Source: Agarivorans albus
Lineage (GTDB): Bacteria; Pseudomonadota; Gammaproteobacteria; Enterobacterales; Celerinatantimonadaceae
NCBI RefSeq assembly: GCF_019670105.1
Contig: NZ_AP023032.1
Location: forward strand, 809,501-873,500
Reading direction: 5' to 3'
Length of the DNA: 64,000 bases
How positions within the stretch are numbered: the stretch's first letter is position 1; the number at the start of each line of letters is the position of its first letter. A model generated the notes under the pieces. The model ran no database searches and was not told where the DNA came from. It worked only from the letters and a program-made list of their open reading frames with translations. Positions 61,232 through 64,000 of the stretch are shown here, piece by piece. The position numbers and the translations under genes are program-made.

Positions 61232-62323
61232 ATGACACAGCAAACGGTACTTCATCAAGCGCACCTCGACGCAGGCGCAAAGTTAGTGGATTTTCACGGC
61301 TGGGAAATGCCGATTAACTACGGCTCACAAATAGAAGAGCACCACGCTGTTCGCCAAGCCGCCGGCATGTTTGATGTATCCCATATGACCATTGTTGATG
61401 TGCAGGGCGAGCAAGCCCAAGCCTTCCTTCGAAAACTATTAGCTAACGACGTAGCCAAACTTACCGTTAAAGGTAAAGCGCTTTACGGCGGCATGTTAAA
61501 CCATGAAGGCGGCGTGATTGACGACCTTATTACCTATTACTTTAGCGAAACCGATTACCGCTTAGTGGTTAACTCGGCTACGCGCGAAAAAGATCTAGCG
61601 TGGATCAACCAACAAGCCAGCGATTTTGCAGTAAGTATTACCGAGCGCCCAGAGCTAGCGATGATTGCGGTACAAGGCCCACAGGCTAAAAAGCTGACTT
61701 CTGCAGTATTAGACAACGACCAAAACCTCGCGATAGAAGGCATGAAGCCGTTCTTTGGTGTACAAGCTGGCGACTTATTTATTGCTACCACTGGTTATAC
61801 CGGCGAGCAAGGCTACGAAATTGTGGTACCGCAAGATAAAGCGGTAGCTCTTTGGAAAGCACTAGAAGCGCAAGGTGTACAACCTTGTGGTTTAGGCGCG
61901 CGCGATACCCTGCGTCTAGAAGCAGGTATGAATTTATATGGTCAAGACATGGACGAGAGCGTATCACCGCTAGCGGCCAACATGGGCTGGACCATTGCAT
62001 GGGAGCCGCAAGAGCGCGACTTTATTGGCCGCCAAGCCTTAGAAGCTCAAAAAGCCGAAGGCACCGACAAGCTGGTTGGTTTAGTCATGGAAACCAAAGG
62101 CGTAATGCGTGCAGGCCAAGCGGTTACGGTAGTGAATGAGTATGGCGAAGCGTTACCTGGTGTTGTCACCAGCGGCACTTTTTCTCCTACTTTGGGTCAA
62201 AGTATTGCCTTGGCTCGTATCGCCAATTGCGATGTAGAAGAAGCCTTAGTGGAAATGCGCAAAAAACAGGTTAAAGTGAAAGTAGTAAAACCTGTATTTG
62301 TGCGTAATGGCGCCAAAGTGTAA
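61232..62323 (+). CDS. gcvT: Glycine cleavage system T protein (aminomethyltransferase)
   Basis: A 363-residue tetrahydrofolate-dependent aminomethyltransferase of the glycine cleavage complex. [31 protein letters not shown] at the start, [14 protein letters not shown] and [14 protein letters not shown] are signature blocks, and [22 protein letters not shown] carries the folate-site residues. Length matches the E. coli protein. AAAGGGA precedes ATG 61232. It starts the gcvT-gcvH-gcvP operon, and upstream synteny with ubiI is conserved except for the inserted pair. Confidence 0.96.
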   Translation: MTQQTVLHQAHLDAGAKLVDFHGWEMPINYGSQIEEHHAVRQAAGMFDVSHMTIVDVQGEQAQAFLRKLLANDVAKLTVKGKALYGGMLNHEGGVIDDLITYYFSETDYRLVVNSATREKDLAWINQQASDFAVSITERPELAMIAVQGPQAKKLTSAVLDNDQNLAIEGMKPFFGVQAGDLFIATTGYTGEQGYEIVVPQDKAVALWKALEAQGVQPCGLGARDTLRLEAGMNLYGQDMDESVSPLAANMGWTIAWEPQERDFIGRQALEAQKAEGTDKLVGLVMETKGVMRAGQAVTVVNEYGEALPGVVTSGTFSPTLGQSIALARIANCDVEEALVEMRKKQVKVKVVKPVFVRNGAKV

Positions 62324-62401
62324 GCCCAAATAATCGAATTTTGTTTGTAGATTTAACTTTAAATTAAAACCTTAAGTAAGAACTTATAGAGGAAAGGAAT
62401 T

Positions 62402-62794
62402 ATGGCTAATATCCCTGCCGAACTGCGTTATGCCAGTACTCACGAGTGGGTACGTTCAGAAGGCGATGGCGTATACACCGTTGGCATTAGTGAGCACGCG
62501 CAAGAGCTACTTGGCGACATGGTGTTTATTGACTTACCAGACGTAGGCGACGATATAGACGCAGGCGATGACTGCGCAGTAGCGGAGTCGGTTAAAGCTG
62601 CCTCAGACATCTACGCGCCACTAAGCGGTGAAGTAGTAGAGATTAATGAAGAACTAGAAGATTCACCCGAGCAAGTAAACAGCGATGCTTACGGCGATGG
62701 TTGGATGTTTAAAGTTAAAGTGAGCGACGAAAGCGAGCTAGAGAACTTACTCTCGGCCGAAGATTACGCCGCCACTATCGAAGAAGATGAATAA
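62402..62794 (+). CDS. gcvH: Glycine cleavage system H protein
   Basis: A 130-residue lipoyl carrier protein that shuttles the aminomethyl group. The lipoyl-lysine is K65 in [22 protein letters not shown]. The N-terminal [22 protein letters not shown] and [16 protein letters not shown] are standard family blocks. GAGGAAAGG precedes ATG 62402. It is 78 bases after gcvT and 111 bases before gcvP, with a hairpin in the latter gap. Confidence 0.97.
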   Translation: MANIPAELRYASTHEWVRSEGDGVYTVGISEHAQELLGDMVFIDLPDVGDDIDAGDDCAVAESVKAASDIYAPLSGEVVEINEELEDSPEQVNSDAYGDGWMFKVKVSDESELENLLSAEDYAATIEEDE

Positions 62795-62809
62795 GCTTTG
62801 ATCAAAAAT

Positions 62810-62837
62810 GCGCTCCGCTAGTCGGGGCGCTTTTTTT
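62810..62837 (+). terminator. Terminator-like hairpin between gcvH and gcvP
   Basis: GCGCTCCGC and GTCGGGGCGC form an imperfect stem followed by seven T. It lies inside the operon, so it is probably a partial terminator setting gcvP below gcvTH, or an mRNA 3-prime end for gcvTH. Confidence 0.75.
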
Positions 62838-62905
62838 ATCCGTAACACAATAATAAACCCGACTAAACGCAACGCATTTTGTTTCAGTAATACAGGAATA
62901 GTTTA

Positions 62906-64000
62906 ATGAACCCGTCTTTGCCGTTAACCGAACTAGAGCAAAACCAAGACTTTATTCGCCGCCATATTGGCCCCGATCAAGCCGAAGTTAACACCATGCT
63001 TAAACAGCTTGGCTTAAGCTCTGTAGAGCAACTTATTGAGCAAACGGTGCCTCAGCAAATTCGTTTAAACCAAGACCTAAGTATTGGCGATAGCCTCACA
63101 GAGCAACAAGCGCTTGCTGCATTACGTAAGCTAGCTAAGCAAAACAAGGTTTACCGTAGCTACATTGGTATGGGCTACCACAATACCCATGTACCGCACG
63201 TTATTTTACGTAATGTATTTGAAAACCCTGGTTGGTACACCGCCTATACGCCTTACCAACCAGAGATTGCCCAAGGCCGCTTAGAAGCGCTGCTTAACTT
63301 CCAACAGTTAACCCTAGATTTAACTGGCTTAGAGCTAGCTAGTGCTTCGTTATTGGATGAAGCTACCGCCGCAGCCGAGGCCATGGCACTAGCCAAGCGT
63401 GTGTCTAAAAATAAAAAATGTAACCTGTACTTTATTGCCGACGATGTGCACCCACAAACCATCGACGTAGTAAAAGAGCGTGCCGATTTCTTTGGCTTCG
63501 ACGTTGAAGTAGGCCCAGCCGAAAGCGTGGTTGAGCACAATGTGTTTGGCGCGCTGCTACAATACCCCGGCACTACCGGCCGAGTGCGCGACTTAAGCGA
63601 GCTAATCGAACAAGTGCATAGCAACAAAGGCATTGTGGCTGTAGCGGCCGATATTATGGCCTTGGTAATGCTTAAATCGCCAGGTGCCATGGGTGCCGAC
63701 GTAGTACTAGGCTGCGCTCAACGCTTTGGTGTACCTATGGGTTACGGCGGACCACATGCAGCATTTTTTGCAACCCGAGACGCTTACAAACGCTCCTTAC
63801 CGGGTCGTATTATTGGTGTATCTAAAGACAGGCGCGGTAAGCCTGCTTTGCGTATGGCCTTGCAAACCCGCGAGCAACATATTCGCCGCGAAAAAGCTAA
63901 TTCAAACATTTGTACTGCCCAAGTATTGCTAGCCAACATGGCCTCGTTTTATGCGGTATTTCATGGCCCAGACGGCCTGCGCACTATTGCCCAGCGTATT
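62906..64000 (+). CDS. gcvP: Glycine dehydrogenase (decarboxylating), P protein, 5-prime part
   Basis: The first 365 codons of GcvP, cut by the window edge and open to the end. The enzyme decarboxylates glycine with pyridoxal phosphate; the full protein is about 950-960 residues. [17 protein letters not shown] near residues 17-33, [21 protein letters not shown] near residue 85, [23 protein letters not shown] and [19 protein letters not shown] are family blocks. The pyridoxal lysine lies beyond the window. ATG 62906 follows CAGGAATA. Third gene of the gcvTHP operon. Confidence 0.96.
   Translation, partial: MNPSLPLTELEQNQDFIRRHIGPDQAEVNTMLKQLGLSSVEQLIEQTVPQQIRLNQDLSIGDSLTEQQALAALRKLAKQNKVYRSYIGMGYHNTHVPHVILRNVFENPGWYTAYTPYQPEIAQGRLEALLNFQQLTLDLTGLELASASLLDEATAAAEAMALAKRVSKNKKCNLYFIADDVHPQTIDVVKERADFFGFDVEVGPAESVVEHNVFGALLQYPGTTGRVRDLSELIEQVHSNKGIVAVAADIMALVMLKSPGAMGADVVLGCAQRFGVPMGYGGPHAAFFATRDAYKRSLPGRIIGVSKDRRGKPALRMALQTREQHIRREKANSNICTAQVLLANMASFYAVFHGPDGLRTIAQRI

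Overview
The window looks like a chromosome segment of a marine, agar-degrading gammaproteobacterium, most likely Agarivorans or a close Alteromonadales relative. The evidence is a dense agar-catabolic locus with four family GH50 beta-agarases, one GH117 neoagarobiose hydrolase and one GH2 beta-galactosidase, next to housekeeping genes whose order matches the enterobacterial/Vibrio serA-rpiA / ygfA-ssrS-zapA-ygfB-pepP-ubiH-ubiI-gcvTHP neighbourhood. The genus is inferred from gene content only.

Region 1 (about 0.1-28.9 kb) is the agar locus. It opens with a three-gene dehydrogenase operon (mannitol-dehydrogenase family, zinc alcohol dehydrogenase, Ldh2 family). Next come a periplasmic GH50 agarase, a LacI regulator, and the convergent GH117-GH2 pair. 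A long forward block follows: MFS sugar porter, LamB-type porin, lipoprotein GH50, GlyGly-CTERM GH50, small P-loop protein, periplasmic binding protein, chemoreceptor and YhcH/EbgC-like protein. A signal-less, presumably cytoplasmic GH50 closes the block. A SemiSWEET transporter lies just beyond it. A recurring palindrome (ATTGGT-NN-ACCAAT) precedes most of these transcription units, including the SemiSWEET gene, and suggests one regulon. The agarases carry four different localisation signals, so hydrolysis seems staged from outside to inside: GH50 enzymes make neoagarobiose, LamB/MFS import it, and GH117 and GH2 split the products in the cytoplasm. No enzymes for 3,6-anhydro-L-galactose oxidation were recognised here.

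Region 2 (28.9-34.1 kb) holds a LysR gene, a small monooxygenase-like gene, serA, rpiA, ygfA and a YeeN-type YebC protein.

Region 3 (34.2-53.2 kb) separates ygfA from the 6S RNA gene, which are adjacent in E. coli. It holds a LolA-like/ABC operon, two groups of integron-cassette-like genes with attC-like sites but no integrase, two PEP-CTERM proteins, a MITE-like element, an alpha-galactosidase/sodium symporter unit with its own LacI repressor and operators, and a LytS/LytR-type two-component operon with an outer-membrane protein. A roughly 117-bp fragment lies upstream of both cassette groups in two diverged copies.

Region 4 (53.2-64 kb) is conserved core: 6S RNA, zapA, ygfB, pepP, ubiH, ubiI, gcvT, gcvH and the start of gcvP. 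A PilZ gene and a FemAB-like/GNAT pair are interposed. Translations were read by eye against remembered family motifs; no database search was run.
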